Below, in pieces: positions 52,330 through 60,954 of a DNA stretch of 64,000 nt. Both the position numbers and the translations under genes were made by a program. The stretch comes from an uncultured Chloroflexota bacterium (GTDB lineage: Bacteria; Chloroflexota; Chloroflexia; Chloroflexales; Roseiflexaceae), in assembly GCA_937876225.1 (NCBI GenBank), contig CALFIC010000151.1, forward strand, positions 31,973 to 95,972, written 5' to 3'. The number at the start of each line of letters is the position of its first letter. The stretch's first letter is position 1. The notes under the pieces were generated by a model that had not been told where the DNA came from, ran no database searches, and saw only the letters and a program-made list of their open reading frames with translations.

Positions 52330-52378
52330 ACTATATCAGATTTGACAATGTTTTGTCAATGTTTTGTCAATGTTTTGT
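52330..52378 (-). promoter_or_regulatory. MFS promoter with three 11-bp direct repeats
   Basis: CAATGTTTTGT occurs three times in tandem (52346-52378). On the minus strand TTGACA (52359-52354), 18 bp and TATAGT (52335-52330) make a promoter for the MFS gene, and the repeats overlap its -35 and the region upstream. TTGACA at 52342 also forms an inverted repeat with TGTCAA. This is a candidate operator. Confidence 0.6.
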
Positions 52379-52472
52379 ATATATATTATATGTTTCATCA
52401 CGAGCGCGGGTTAATCGGTGTGAAGTGAGGGGCTATAGAGAGGTTACAAATCAAAAACAAGGAGCAAATTAA

Positions 52473-52534
52473 TTGACGGCAACACTTACGAGTGGTATAC
52501 TGTTTTGACGTGTTGCCTTACCCAAGGCAATTTT
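52473..52534 (+). promoter_or_regulatory. infC operon promoter and leader hairpin
   Basis: TTGACG (52473-52478), 17 bp and TATACT (52496-52501). The ~70-nt leader contains TTGCCTT-ACCC-AAGGCAA (52513-52530) followed by TTTT, a small terminator-like hairpin ahead of infC. This suits L20- or IF-3-linked control but does not match a leader I can name. Confidence 0.6.
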
Positions 52535-52575
52535 GTTCTGTTATATAAACGGGGTTATCCAGAAGGGGTGCTGTC

Positions 52576-53409
52576 ATAACCGACCGATTGCGATTCAACA
52601 ACCGAATACGTGCACGCGAGATTCGTCTAATAGACGAGCAAGGTGCACAGGTTGGCATAGTAGCATTACGTGATGCAATTCAGATGGCCGAGGAGCGCGG
52701 GTTCGACCTTGTAGAGGTTGCGCCAAACGCGGTACCTCCGGTATGTCGCATCATGGACTACGGCAAGTTCCGATACGAGCAATCGAAGAAGGAACGCGAG
52801 GCGCGCAAACACCAGAAGCAAGTAGAGCTGAAGGAAGTGCGACTCAAACCCAAGACTGACGATCACGACATCGACGTCAAAGCCAAGCAAGCGCGCAAGT
52901 TCTTGTTGGGTGGTGATAAAGTCAAATTCACCCTCCGTTTCCGTGGTCGTGAAATTTTCCACCCAGATATTGGGTTGAAAATGCTCGAAGGCATGGCAGA
53001 AGATTTACGAGATATCTCGGTGGTCGAGCAGCGGCCGTTGATGGAAGGTCGGGTATTGTCGTTGTTATTGGCACCAAACGCCAAGGCACGTGCGACGCCG
53101 AGCAAGCCGGCGGCACCAGCAACAGCGAATCCGACACCACGACCTGCCAAACCACCCAAAGAAGTCGTTGTGCCAGCAGATGCAGTAGCACCAACGCATG
53201 TAGAAGCAGCTACCTCGGTAGAAGTGGCAGTTGCGCCAGTAGCAGCAGTGCCAAATACTCCTGTAGCGCCGGTGGCAGCGACTCCGAAGCCCCGTGCTGC
53301 CAAACCGCCCAAAGAAGCAAGTGTGCCGGCAGAAGCGCCCGCACCTGTGCCCGCAGACGCGGCACTGCCCGTAGATGCGTCGCCCAATACCACCTCAGAA
53401 GGGGAATAA
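52576..53409 (+). CDS. infC: Translation initiation factor IF-3 with long C-terminal tail
   Basis: 277 aa if initiated at ATA. IF-3 binds the 30S subunit and checks start codons. The N domain (NNRIRAREIRLIDEQGAQVG), linker (RKHQKQVELKEVRLKP) and C domain (KVKFTLRFRGREI) are complete. No ATG or GTG precedes the core in frame. ATA at 52576 lies 7 bp after AAGGGG and is the best start; TTG at 52588 would be 19 bp away. A rare start codon is the known means of IF-3 self-control in E. coli (AUU). About 105 extra C-terminal residues are Pro/Ala-rich with two PRxAKPPKE units. It leads the infC-rpmI-rplT operon. Confidence 0.88.
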   Translation: MTDRLRFNNRIRAREIRLIDEQGAQVGIVALRDAIQMAEERGFDLVEVAPNAVPPVCRIMDYGKFRYEQSKKEREARKHQKQVELKEVRLKPKTDDHDIDVKAKQARKFLLGGDKVKFTLRFRGREIFHPDIGLKMLEGMAEDLRDISVVEQRPLMEGRVLSLLLAPNAKARATPSKPAAPATANPTPRPAKPPKEVVVPADAVAPTHVEAATSVEVAVAPVAAVPNTPVAPVAATPKPRAAKPPKEASVPAEAPAPVPADAALPVDASPNTTSEGE

Positions 53410-53414
53410 TAATC

Positions 53415-53627
53415 ATGCCCAAGATGAAAACACACAAAGGTACAGTCAAGCGCTTTACTTTTACTGGCTCGGGTAAGTTGGTCAGCGCCATGGGGCGACG
53501 TGGTCACTTCCGCCGCCGCAAATCCACACGGCTCTTGCAAAAATTGAGTCGGATGCAAGAAGTCCACGAGACGACGCAAGCCCGCGTATTGCGTGGTTTG
53601 CCCTACCGCAAGAAGCATGCCCGCTGA
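53415..53627 (+). CDS. rpmI: Ribosomal protein bL35
   Basis: 70 aa, normal length. MPKMKTHKGTVKRFTFTGSGK and RRKSTRLLQKLSRM are typical of bL35, a small basic protein of the 50S subunit. It lies 5 bp after infC and before rplT, the widespread bacterial order. Confidence 0.96.
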   Translation: MPKMKTHKGTVKRFTFTGSGKLVSAMGRRGHFRRRKSTRLLQKLSRMQEVHETTQARVLRGLPYRKKHAR

Positions 53628-53693
53628 CGAATGCCCCTCCGAGGCGGTGTGTTAATATACGCATCTACACTTCTGTAAAGAACAGGAACCATA

Positions 53694-54050
53694 ATGGCTC
53701 GCGTAAAACGTGGAATGATGGCGCACAAGCGCCACAAAAAGCTCCTCAACCAAGCAAAAGGCTTCCAAGGCAGCCGTAGCCGTCGCTACGCCGTCGCCAA
53801 GCAATCCGTCATGAAGGCCTTGTCGTATGCCTTCCGTGACCGTCGCGCCCGGAAGCGCGACTTCCGCCGCTTGTGGATTATCCGCATCAACGCCGCTGCG
53901 CGGATGTGTGGTGTATCGTACAGCCGGTTAATCAATGCCTTGCAAAACGCCGGTATCGTCATCGATCGCAAAATGTTGGCAGACTTGGCCGTGCATGACA
54001 TGGCTGCCTTCCGCCAAATTGCCGAACGTGCCCTTACCCCGGCATCGTGA
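53694..54050 (+). CDS. rplT: Ribosomal protein bL20
   Basis: 118 aa. MARVKRGMMAHKRHKKLLNQAKGFQGSRSR, YAFRDRRARKRDFRRLWI and SRLINALQNAGI are the family blocks. It binds 23S rRNA early in 50S assembly and in some bacteria represses its own operon through the leader. The 66-bp gap after rpmI is long enough to hold regulatory RNA. Its TGA overlaps the GTG of the methyltransferase gene. Confidence 0.97.
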   Translation: MARVKRGMMAHKRHKKLLNQAKGFQGSRSRRYAVAKQSVMKALSYAFRDRRARKRDFRRLWIIRINAAARMCGVSYSRLINALQNAGIVIDRKMLADLAVHDMAAFRQIAERALTPAS

Positions 54051-54835
54051 TTCGTAGTACGAGCAATAGTCACGTCCGCACCATCCGCTCACTCCGCGAC
54101 GATCGTTCGTTGCGTCGTAGTGAGCGGATGTTTGTGCTGGAAGGGGTGCGCCTCGTCGCTGATTTACTAGCGAGTGGGGCTACTCCCGTATTTGTGCTCT
54201 ATGATCCCGACCAACTCACTACCACCGTGGCGGGCAATGCCTTGGTGGAGGCCTTGGCGCAGTGCGCCGGTGCCGTCTACGCCGCGAGTGCTGAGGTCAT
54301 CAAAGCCGCGAGTGACACCACCTCTCCCCAAGGAGTGGTGGCAGTGGCGCAATGGCCGACCATCCCCATCCCTACCCAACCACAACTCATCGTGGTCTGT
54401 GACCACATCCAAGACCCCGGTAACCTCGGTACCATCATCCGCAGTAGTGACGCCGTAGGCGTTGCGGCCATCTACTGTAGCGTAGGGTGTGTCGATGTCT
54501 ATGCCCCCAAAACCGTACGCGCCAGTATGGGTAGCCTGATGCGGGTACCTATCCGTCAAGACATAGCATGGGATACGCTCGCGAACACATTGGCACCGTA
54601 CCCGATTTATGCGGCTGATGGTGGCGGGCAAAGTGTGGCATATACCCAGATTGATTGGCGGCGACCGAGTGTATTGATTGTGGGCAACGAAGCGCACGGG
54701 TTGAGTACATCCGCCCGACAGCTTGCCCAACAGACCATCCACATCCCGATGCGGGCGGGGATCGAATCACTCAACGCCGCCATGGCGGCAAGTATTATTT
54801 TGTTTGAAGCCCAACGCCAACAAATGGAAAATTGA
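54047..54835 (+). CDS. TrmH/SpoU-family RNA 2'-O-methyltransferase
   Basis: 262 aa. The SPOUT knot domain shows VVCDHIQDPGNLGTIIRSSDAVG, VLIVGNEAHGLS and IPMRAGIESLNAAMAASIILFEA, the three SpoU motifs. An N-terminal substrate-binding domain (VLEGVRLVADLL) precedes it. It should 2'-O-methylate rRNA or tRNA using S-adenosylmethionine. The start is GTG overlapping the rplT stop (GTGA), so translation is coupled; this rplT-SpoU-pheS order is common. Confidence 0.9.
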   Translation: MIRSTSNSHVRTIRSLRDDRSLRRSERMFVLEGVRLVADLLASGATPVFVLYDPDQLTTTVAGNALVEALAQCAGAVYAASAEVIKAASDTTSPQGVVAVAQWPTIPIPTQPQLIVVCDHIQDPGNLGTIIRSSDAVGVAAIYCSVGCVDVYAPKTVRASMGSLMRVPIRQDIAWDTLANTLAPYPIYAADGGGQSVAYTQIDWRRPSVLIVGNEAHGLSTSARQLAQQTIHIPMRAGIESLNAAMAASIILFEAQRQQMEN

Positions 54836-55121
54836 AAATGACGCATGCCCACAATACCTACGTCAAAACCCCACCCCTGGCGTCATTCCATGCCGGGTGC
54901 GAGAACCCGTAGCGTGGAATCTCCGTGTGTGTCATACGATGGATTCTCGTTGAATCGCACAGAGGGTGCGGAGGGTACAGAGGCAATCGTCACTTCCGAC
55001 TTCACTTCATGCTTCATACTTCGTAAAGCGCCAACAGCAGACCCATTAGCCGTCGATTCACGGCTGCGCCAGCAGTTTTTTTTACAAAAAATAACCACAC
55101 AAACTATCGATAAAAATACGG
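54836..55121. repeat. Intergenic composite repeat region
   Basis: It holds the second copy of the ATTCCATGC...GCGTGGAAT stem-loop (54881-54927). A G/A-rich block like CAGAGGGTGCGGAGGGTACA follows (~54958-54980), then an AT-rich stretch. The unit matches 5008-5159 in content but with the module order changed. No gene is seen. Confidence 0.65.
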
Positions 55122-55381
55122 TATAATACCAACAACAACATAGAGCGATGACGAAGCGAGTACGGTAGTTACGGCGACCAGGGAGTGTTGATCGACGACT
55201 GTGAGTCGACACCGCACGGATTACCCGAAGTTCCCTTCTGAGCTGTTTGGCAGAAGTGCCTCGGCATGTGTAGGTCAAACCGGTGTTTCCCGCCGTTATC
55301 GGGACAGAGGGTCACATGTTTGTGACCAAAACAGGGTGGTACCACGACCACACATCGTCCCTGACGATGCGTGGATTTTTT
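55122..55381 (+). promoter_or_regulatory. T-box riboswitch, phenylalanine-specific (pheS leader)
   Basis: -10 TATAAT at 55122-55127. Stem I core GCGATGACGAAG at 55145. The specifier is TTC (Phe) at 55231-55233, followed by the same CCTTCTGAGC as in the ileS leader. The T-box AGGGTGGTACCACG is at 55333-55346. A terminator (55348-55359 with 55363-55374, one mismatch) is followed by six T residues. Confidence 0.93.
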
Positions 55382-55414
55382 ATGGGCAAATGATGTCACA
55401 CTATGGAGGAACCT

Positions 55415-56461
55415 GTGAGTATTATCGATCAATTGGCGACCATCGAGCAAGACGCCCTCGCCGCCCTCGCTACGATTAGCACCAGCGAAGCGGTTAGCGA
55501 GTGGAAGAGCAATTACCTCGGCAAACAAGGCGCTATCGCCAAACTCAGCCGCGAACTAGGCACGCTCCCCAGTGACCAACGACCCGCCGCTGGACAACGT
55601 TTCAATGCGGTACGTGGTGCCCTCGACGAGGCCTTCACCAGCCGCGAAGCCACCATCAACCAAGCCGCCCAACAACAAGCCTTCGGCCAAGATGCGGTCG
55701 ATGTGACCTTGCCGGGACGCTTGCCGGTAGTCGGTCGCCTCCACCCCAGCACCCGCGTGTTGCGCATGATTACCGATATCTTTGCCGATATGGGCTTCCA
55801 AGTGTGGGAAAGCCCCGAGGTCGAGACGGACACGCTCAACTTCGGTCTGCTCAACATCCCCGAAGATCATCCGGCCCGCGACATGTGGGATACGTTTTAT
55901 GTTGAAACGGCGCCAGGTGCCGAAAAGGTCTTGTTGCGCACCCACACCTCGCCCGGCCAAATCCATGCCATGCGGGCCCACGCCCCCAATCCGGTGCGGG
56001 TGATTTTGCCTGGCAAATGCTACCGCTACGAGCAAGTCACCACCCGCCACGAGATGATGTTTCATCAAGTAGAAGGGATTGCGGTCGGCCAGCACATTAC
56101 CTTTTCGGACCTGAAAGGGACGTTGATTGGCTTTGCCGAACGTTTGTATGGTGCCGGCACCAAAACCCGCTTCCGCCCCAGCTACTTCCCGTTTACGGAG
56201 CCGAGTGTCGAGCTCGACGTGGAGTGCTTTTTGTGCAAAGGCGCCGGTTGCCGCATTTGTAAGCAAAGTGGCTGGCTCGAAGTCTCCGGCGCAGGCATGA
56301 TTCATCCCACGGTACTGCGCAATGGCGGCTACGATCCTGACGTCTATAGTGGCTTTGCCTTTGGCATGGGTCCAGAGCGGATTACCATGCTCCGGCACGG
56401 CATCGACGACATTCGCTGGTTCTTTAGCGGCGACGAACGCTTCTTGCAGCAGTTTGTGTAA
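55415..56461 (+). CDS. pheS: Phenylalanyl-tRNA synthetase alpha subunit
   Basis: 348 aa. The N-terminal coiled coil precedes the class II core with HPSTRVLRMITDIFADMGF (motif 1), HTSPGQIHAMR, RYEQVTTRHEMMFHQVEG (motif 2) and FGMGPERITMLRHGIDDIRWF (motif 3). It forms the alpha2-beta2 enzyme with PheT. GTG at 55415 is the likely start, with GGAGGA just before it; an ATG at 55403 lies inside that ribosome site. It is unusual that a membrane-protein gene separates it from pheT. Confidence 0.95.
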   Translation: MSIIDQLATIEQDALAALATISTSEAVSEWKSNYLGKQGAIAKLSRELGTLPSDQRPAAGQRFNAVRGALDEAFTSREATINQAAQQQAFGQDAVDVTLPGRLPVVGRLHPSTRVLRMITDIFADMGFQVWESPEVETDTLNFGLLNIPEDHPARDMWDTFYVETAPGAEKVLLRTHTSPGQIHAMRAHAPNPVRVILPGKCYRYEQVTTRHEMMFHQVEGIAVGQHITFSDLKGTLIGFAERLYGAGTKTRFRPSYFPFTEPSVELDVECFLCKGAGCRICKQSGWLEVSGAGMIHPTVLRNGGYDPDVYSGFAFGMGPERITMLRHGIDDIRWFFSGDERFLQQFV

Positions 56462-56464
56462 GTG

Positions 56465-58228
56465 ATGAAATACGTATTCACGCCACTCTCCATATTACGC
56501 GGCATCATGGCATTACTGATGTGTAGTGCGCTGGTGGTAGCGTTGAGCAATCCGCTGGGCGAAGCACCCGATGAACCGGCGCACTTCGACTATGCGCGGT
56601 TTGTGGCGGTGAATCACCGGCTCCCACTTCAATGTGCCGCACCCTGCCAAAGCGACGTCCCCGGCGAAGGGCATCAGCCCCCGCTGGCGTACGTGGTGTA
56701 TGCGGGACTCACGTGGCCATTGATTGATAGTGGCGAATGGGTGCCCCAAGCCATCAATCCCCACTTCATCTGGCAAGGGGGCGACCAAACTCAAGCGTTG
56801 GTACATGGCACGCGTGAGCAATGGCCATGGCAAGGGACATTTTTGGCGTGGCGCCTGATGCGACTTATTTCGGTTTTGTTGATACTGACCGGGCTCTACT
56901 TCGTGTGGCGCGCTGGGCTGGCCATCAGCACGCCGACCGTCGCATTGTTGGCGGTGGCATTGCTCGCAAGTAGTCCGCAGACGAGTTTGATTGCCGGAGC
57001 CGTGAGCAACGATGCGTTGCTGTTTTGTTTGACTGCGATTATCACGAATAGTACGTTGCGAGCCCGCACCTACCGACAAGTAGGAATATTGAGCATCGCC
57101 ATCGGCGCCGCCCTCATCACCAAACAAAGCGCAATTGTGCTTGTTCCCCTCGTGTTCTGGCCACTCTGGCAGCACTTCACCGGCAGGCAACGACTGTGGG
57201 CGTTGCTATGGGCTGGAGTGCCGATGGCGATGATTGCTGGCTGGTGGTATGCACGTAATCAGCTGGTCTATGGTGACGTGTTTGGGTTGACCTTATTCCG
57301 GAGCATTTATCAACAAGCCCCACTTGATTTTGGACAACTGAGCACCTGGCAACAAGCCTTTAGTCAATTGATGCGCGCAGGGTGGGGTATGTATGGCTGG
57401 ATGAGCCTGGCAGCCCCTGATTGGTGGCTCCAAATCGGTGCCACAATCACCATTAGCGCAGTGGCAGGTTTATTGATTCATGGCGGATCCCGCCGCCCTA
57501 TCGCCGGTCACTGGTGGTTGTTGGGGACGCTCTGGCTCATGGCTAGTATCTGGTTGATGAGCTTTGCCTATACGGTAGGTCCAGTGGCGTGGCAAATGCG
57601 CTTGGTGATTATTGCCCTACCTGCAGGTGGGTTGTTGTTGGCCAAAGGCTTAGTCACCGGCATCGGGATAAACCCCCAACCGTTCCAGACAGGGCTGGCA
57701 GTACTGATTGCGCTGTGCTGTCACCTTGGCATCTGGTGGAGCCACGTATTGCCCCAATACAAGGCTCACATGCCTGCCGCAGCGTTGACGGCACAGCCAC
57801 TCACAACGACGACAGAGGCAGTGTTTGTGGGACCCACGGCCGGTGGTGGTATTTCTCTACTCGACTACACTCTGACTGGGCAACTCGCTGCCGGACAAGC
57901 GCTTGATTTGCAACTGCGCTGGCTCACACAAACCCGCCCCAGCAATAATTGGCAGGTGTTTGTATGGGTGATTGATGCAGAAAAAAAGCCCCTGCTCCAG
58001 CTGCTTCAGCCGCTCGACCCCGAACTACCGACCAGTGCATGGAGCCCTGGCGACCGCGTGTATTCGTTCCATCATTTTACAATTCCCGCCACCTTACCAG
58101 CAGGTCAATACGTCCTACAAATCGGATTGTTTGACCAGGCAGCCAACTTGCGCGCACACAAACGCAATTACGCCGAAAAACTGACCGGTGATAGTATCCG
58201 GATTCCATTTGTTATTCCCACGCCCTAA
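56465..58228 (+). CDS. GT-C-fold membrane protein between pheS and pheT
   Basis: 587 aa with about 10-11 hydrophobic segments. The first loop contains LGEAPDEPAHFDYARFVAVNHRLP, the Asp-Glu signature of GT39-like and DUF2142-like glycosyltransferases. VPGEGHQPPLAYVVYAGL follows, then repeated helices. The C-terminal ~150 residues are an external beta-rich domain (LQLRWLTQTRPSNNWQVFVWVID). It probably transfers a sugar from a lipid carrier outside the membrane; the acceptor is unknown. The GTG/ATG pair directly after the pheS stop (56462/56465) and the 27-bp gap to pheT place it in the T-box-controlled operon. Confidence 0.78.
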   Translation: MKYVFTPLSILRGIMALLMCSALVVALSNPLGEAPDEPAHFDYARFVAVNHRLPLQCAAPCQSDVPGEGHQPPLAYVVYAGLTWPLIDSGEWVPQAINPHFIWQGGDQTQALVHGTREQWPWQGTFLAWRLMRLISVLLILTGLYFVWRAGLAISTPTVALLAVALLASSPQTSLIAGAVSNDALLFCLTAIITNSTLRARTYRQVGILSIAIGAALITKQSAIVLVPLVFWPLWQHFTGRQRLWALLWAGVPMAMIAGWWYARNQLVYGDVFGLTLFRSIYQQAPLDFGQLSTWQQAFSQLMRAGWGMYGWMSLAAPDWWLQIGATITISAVAGLLIHGGSRRPIAGHWWLLGTLWLMASIWLMSFAYTVGPVAWQMRLVIIALPAGGLLLAKGLVTGIGINPQPFQTGLAVLIALCCHLGIWWSHVLPQYKAHMPAAALTAQPLTTTTEAVFVGPTAGGGISLLDYTLTGQLAAGQALDLQLRWLTQTRPSNNWQVFVWVIDAEKKPLLQLLQPLDPELPTSAWSPGDRVYSFHHFTIPATLPAGQYVLQIGLFDQAANLRAHKRNYAEKLTGDSIRIPFVIPTP

Positions 58229-58255
58229 TGTACCTTCACGCAAAGGAGTTGTTGT

Positions 58256-60736
58256 ATGCGGATTCCCCTTTCTTGGCTACGTGAATACGTCGACGTCACC
58301 ATTCCGGTCGACGAATTAGCCGAACGCTTGACCCGTTCGGGGCTCGAAGTCGATAGCATCGAACATATCGGTGGTGCCCAAGCCGAATTGCCGTGGGACC
58401 CCACGTTGGTGCTGGTCTGTAACATCCTCGAAGTCACCCAGCACCCCAATGCCGACCGCCTCGTGCTGGCCACCGTCGAATACGCCCCTGGGAGCATCCA
58501 CACGGTAGTGACTGGCGCCCCCAATTTGTACCAATACAAAGGGCTCGGACGCCTGAGTCACCCCCTCAAATCAGTATTCGCTCGTGAAGGAGCGGTATTG
58601 TTTGATGGGCATGTAGCCGAAAAAGTCAAAGTCAAGCTCAAAGGAAAACCTGTACGTGGTGTCATGTCGGATGCCATGCTCTGCTCCGAAAAAGAGCTCG
58701 GGCTCTCTGAAGAGCACGAAGGCATCTTGATCCTCCCCGACGACGCGCCTGTGGGGATGTCGTTGGTTGAGTACATCGGTGACACAGTAGTGGACATCGA
58801 CGTGTTGCCCAATATGGCGCGCACCTTGTCGTTGGTCGGGATGGCCCGCGAAATCGCGGCCCTCACCAATCAACCGTTGCGGCTCCCCAACCCTACCGTT
58901 GCTACCAACGGTATTGATGCAAACACGGCCATCAAAGTCACCATTGCCGCGCCCGAATTGTGCCCCCGTTTTACGGCGAGTGTGGTGCGTAACGTCACCA
59001 TCAAACCATCGCCGTTTTGGATGCAACGCCGCCTGATTATGGCCGGCATGCGCCCCATCAACAACATCGTCGACATCAGCAACTACGTGATGCTCGAATT
59101 GGGCACTCCCAATCATACCTTTGATGCCGACTGTGTGGCCGAATCACATATCGTGGTACGCAACGCCCACGCCGATGAACAACTCAAAACCCTCGACGGG
59201 CGTACCCACACCCTCAATCCGAGCCATTTGTTGGTCTGCGACACCATCCAAGCCTTGAGTGTGGCCGGGGTGATGGGTGGCGAAAGTAGCGAAGTCAGTG
59301 ACCGCACCCAAAACGTGCTGGTCGAAGCAGCCGTATGGGAGCCAACCATCATCCGACGTATGTCGACGGCCTTCAAACTACGTTCAGAAGCATCCAAACG
59401 CTTCGAACGAGGTGTAGACCCCGAAATGCTGGACCTGGCACAACGCCGCTTGTGCCAACTGCTCCATGACCATGCCGATGGCGTGGTCGCCCCTGGCATG
59501 GTCGATGTGCGCACTGCACCAGCCCGCGACGTCACCATTACCTTGACCAGCGCCGAAGTCAAACGCATCCTCGGGCTTGACTTCACCGCAGCCCAGCTCA
59601 GCGATTTACTGACCCCACTTGGTTTTGGCTGCACCGTCAATACCAGCGACAGCCTTGCTGTGGCGGTGCCCAGCTATCGCCGCGACGTCAGTCATACCGC
59701 TGATTTGTGCGAAGAAGTGGCGCGCATGTTTGGCTACGACAATTTGCCCAGCACCATCATGGCCGACGAATTGCCGACCCAACGCACCAATCTGGCCCTC
59801 GAGCGTGAACACTTCGTACGTGACATCTTGAGCGGGGCAGGGCTCAACGAAGCCATCACCTACTCGCTCACCAGCCTGACATCTGCCGCCAACCTTGATC
59901 CCGCCGAAGCCGAGGCAACCAACTACCTGCGCCTCGCCAACCCATTGTCAAGCGAACGCGAATACATGCGGCGCGCGATTTTGCCCACCTTGCTCGAATC
60001 AGCCGCCGTCAATTTGCGTGAGCGGGGCAGCACCCGTTTGTTTGAAGTCGGGCGCGTTTATCACCGCCGTGACGATGCCATTTTGCCCGCCGAACCATTG
60101 CGTTTGGCCGTGGTGATGGCAGGACAACGCGCCAACGCCTCGTGGCACGATGCCAGTCCCGCAACCGTTGACTTCTTTGACATCAAAGGGGTAGTGGAAT
60201 TGTTGTGCGAACGCCTACAAATCACCACCATCCGCATCGCCCCCAGCGACGCCGTCTATCTGCAACCCGGGCGGGCAGCCCAACTCATCGCCCGTACGGC
60301 CACCGGCGAGGTGGTAATCGGCCACTTTGGCGAATTACACCCATTGGCCCGTGAGCGCTTCGCCATGCCTGCCATGCGGGTAGCAGTCGCCGAATTTGCC
60401 CTCGACACGTTGATCGAGCTAGCCAATGTGCCTCGCTACACCAGCATCTCACGCTACCCTGCCAGTAGCCAAGACTTGGCGCTGGTCGCACCGGTCACCG
60501 TCAGCGCCGAAACGATTGCGGCCTCGATTCGCAAATACGCTGGCGCGGCCTTGAGCAACATCGAACTCTTTGACGTCTATACCGGCGCCAATTTGGGAGA
60601 GGGGATGCGCAGTCTGGCCTACCGACTGACCTTCCGCAGTAGCGAACGCACCCTCGCCGATGACGAAATCACCAAGCTCCGTGCCAAAATCATCCGTGGT
60701 GTCGAACACGAAACCGGCGCCAAAATGCGTGCATAA
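58256..60736 (+). CDS. pheT: Phenylalanyl-tRNA synthetase beta subunit
   Basis: 826 aa, usual length. MRIPLSWLREYVDVTIPVDELAERLTRSGLEVD opens it. The EMAP-like tRNA-binding domain (LVCNILEVTQHPNADRLVLATV) is present, then B3/B4 editing sequence (LVGMAREIAALT), B5 and the pseudo-catalytic class II fold. The C-terminal anticodon-binding domain (YPASSQDLALVAPVTVSAETI) ends the protein. AAAGGAG precedes the ATG. It ends the pheS operon at a strong terminator. Confidence 0.96.
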   Translation: MRIPLSWLREYVDVTIPVDELAERLTRSGLEVDSIEHIGGAQAELPWDPTLVLVCNILEVTQHPNADRLVLATVEYAPGSIHTVVTGAPNLYQYKGLGRLSHPLKSVFAREGAVLFDGHVAEKVKVKLKGKPVRGVMSDAMLCSEKELGLSEEHEGILILPDDAPVGMSLVEYIGDTVVDIDVLPNMARTLSLVGMAREIAALTNQPLRLPNPTVATNGIDANTAIKVTIAAPELCPRFTASVVRNVTIKPSPFWMQRRLIMAGMRPINNIVDISNYVMLELGTPNHTFDADCVAESHIVVRNAHADEQLKTLDGRTHTLNPSHLLVCDTIQALSVAGVMGGESSEVSDRTQNVLVEAAVWEPTIIRRMSTAFKLRSEASKRFERGVDPEMLDLAQRRLCQLLHDHADGVVAPGMVDVRTAPARDVTITLTSAEVKRILGLDFTAAQLSDLLTPLGFGCTVNTSDSLAVAVPSYRRDVSHTADLCEEVARMFGYDNLPSTIMADELPTQRTNLALEREHFVRDILSGAGLNEAITYSLTSLTSAANLDPAEAEATNYLRLANPLSSEREYMRRAILPTLLESAAVNLRERGSTRLFEVGRVYHRRDDAILPAEPLRLAVVMAGQRANASWHDASPATVDFFDIKGVVELLCERLQITTIRIAPSDAVYLQPGRAAQLIARTATGEVVIGHFGELHPLARERFAMPAMRVAVAEFALDTLIELANVPRYTSISRYPASSQDLALVAPVTVSAETIAASIRKYAGAALSNIELFDVYTGANLGEGMRSLAYRLTFRSSERTLADDEITKLRAKIIRGVEHETGAKMRA

Positions 60737-60751
60737 ATGGCGTTGATCAGC

Positions 60752-60790
60752 AAACCGTCGCGTGCATAATGCACGTGGCGGTTTTTTTAT
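60752..60790 (+). terminator. Terminator of the pheS-pheT operon
   Basis: A 15-bp stem with wobble pairs (60752-60766 with 60770-60784) followed by TTTTTTT. Confidence 0.9.
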
Positions 60791-60830
60791 TGCTTTTTTC
60801 ATATCTCATACATGGTACGCGGAGGAATCA

Positions 60831-60872
60831 ATGGCAGTACTCATCCTTCTGCGGCTCTACACAATTACCTAG
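60831..60872 (+). CDS. Possible 13-codon leader peptide
   Basis: ATG at 60831 follows a very good ribosome site, GGAGGA, at 7 bp. It opens a 13-codon frame, MAVLILLRLYTIT, ending in TAG. The frame is hydrophobic and Leu-rich. It directly precedes two hairpins. Too short to judge by codon use; no homologue is known to me. Confidence 0.3.
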   Translation: MAVLILLRLYTIT

Positions 60873-60943
60873 GCGATTTTCCAGTCGCCACAACGCATGT
60901 GCTGATGCCCATAATCAATACATCGGCGACTGGAGTAATCGCC
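60872..60943 (+). ncRNA. Twin hairpins with complementary loops
   Basis: Hairpin A is GGCGA-TTTTCCAG-TCGCC (60872-60889). Hairpin B is GGCGA-CTGGAGTAA-TCGCC (60925-60943). The loops contain TCCAG and CTGGA, which can pair, and the whole arms can also pair with each other. Two exclusive folds are possible. No named RNA family is recognised. Confidence 0.4.
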
Positions 60944-60954
60944 CCTACGTCATA

